A stretch of DNA of 6,528 nt from an uncultured Veillonella sp. (GTDB lineage Bacteria; Bacillota; Negativicutes; Veillonellales; Veillonellaceae). Below, piece after piece: positions 6,446-6,528 of this stretch (the stretch's first letter is position 1; each line of letters opens with the position of its first letter). Under the pieces are notes generated by a model. That model saw nothing but the letters and a program-made list of their open reading frames with translations. It made no database searches and was not told the DNA's origin. The DNA is taken from NCBI RefSeq assembly GCF_905209685.1, contig NZ_CAJLUB010000105.1:1-6528 (forward strand). Reading direction: 5' to 3'. A program made the translations under genes and the position numbers.

Positions 6446-6528
6446 TTATTTACCAACAGATGCCATTACTTCAGCTACGAAGTCATCTTGGCGTTTTTCA
6501 ATGCCTTCGCCCAAACCGTAGCGAACAA
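6446..6528 (-). CDS. tsf: Translation elongation factor Ts, C-terminal end only
   Basis: EF-Ts is the nucleotide-exchange factor that reloads EF-Tu with GTP. Only the last 26 residues and the TAA stop (6446-6448) fall in the window; the rest lies beyond the right edge. The translated tail, VRYGLGEGIEKRQDDFVAEV followed by MASVGK, is the typical EF-Ts C-terminus (RYxxGEGIEK...DFxxEVxA). Position directly ahead of pyrH and frr is the standard rpsB-tsf-pyrH-frr order, which supports the call. The gene is too short here for any statement on start or domains, and it is not broken as far as it can be seen. Confidence 0.93.
   Translation of the reverse strand, partial: VRYGLGEGIEKRQDDFVAEVMASVGK

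Noticed and set aside
1..6528. A defence, mobile or other accessory system hidden in the window
   Set aside because: Every gene but one is a core housekeeping gene in its usual order. I saw no transposase, integrase, repeat array, tRNA or attachment-site signature on either strand.

Overview
This window is a compact, single-strand stretch of core bacterial genes. Everything is read leftwards (minus strand), so transcription runs from high to low coordinates: tsf (3' end only), pyrH, frr, an unrecognised 83-residue gene, uppS, cdsA, dxr, rseP, and ispG (cut by the left edge). This is the classic translation / isoprenoid / lipid-precursor order of Firmicutes. The DNA is clearly AT-rich, and the protein sequences look like a low-GC member of the Negativicutes. 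Veillonella is my best guess, but that is an inference from protein flavour and base composition, not a database result.

Layout in transcription order. At 6446-6528 is the C-terminus of elongation factor Ts. At 6384-6445 is a 62-base gap, the only sizeable intergenic space, holding a perfect 13-bp inverted repeat followed by a short T-run that looks like a weak or partial intrinsic terminator. From 5658 to 6383 is UMP kinase, then ribosome recycling factor (5092-5652), a small gene with no recognised function (4841-5092), undecaprenyl diphosphate synthase (4096-4860), CDP-diacylglycerol synthase (3268-4092), DXP reductoisomerase (2104-3249), the RseP-type site-2 protease (2104 boundary to 1079), and IspG (1060 leftwards off the window). 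After pyrH the gaps are between an overlap of 20 bases and 18 bases, with ribosome binding sites often lying inside the end of the preceding gene. No promoter-sized space exists, so I read pyrH through ispG as one co-transcribed, partly translationally coupled operon.

How they work together: PyrH makes UDP for nucleotide and cell-wall sugar supply. Frr recycles ribosomes alongside Ts in translation. Dxr and IspG are the second and the penultimate enzymes of the MEP isoprenoid pathway. UppS uses the isoprenoid product to make the C55 lipid carrier for envelope polymers. CdsA makes the activated phospholipid precursor. RseP is the intramembrane protease usually involved in envelope-stress signalling. 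The cluster thus couples translation with envelope lipid supply.

No mobile element, CRISPR array, RNA gene or novel multi-gene system is visible. The points most worth a second look are the unrecognised gene between frr and uppS, a strong sense-strand stem-loop inside its beginning (5027-5058), and the hairpin between tsf and pyrH.
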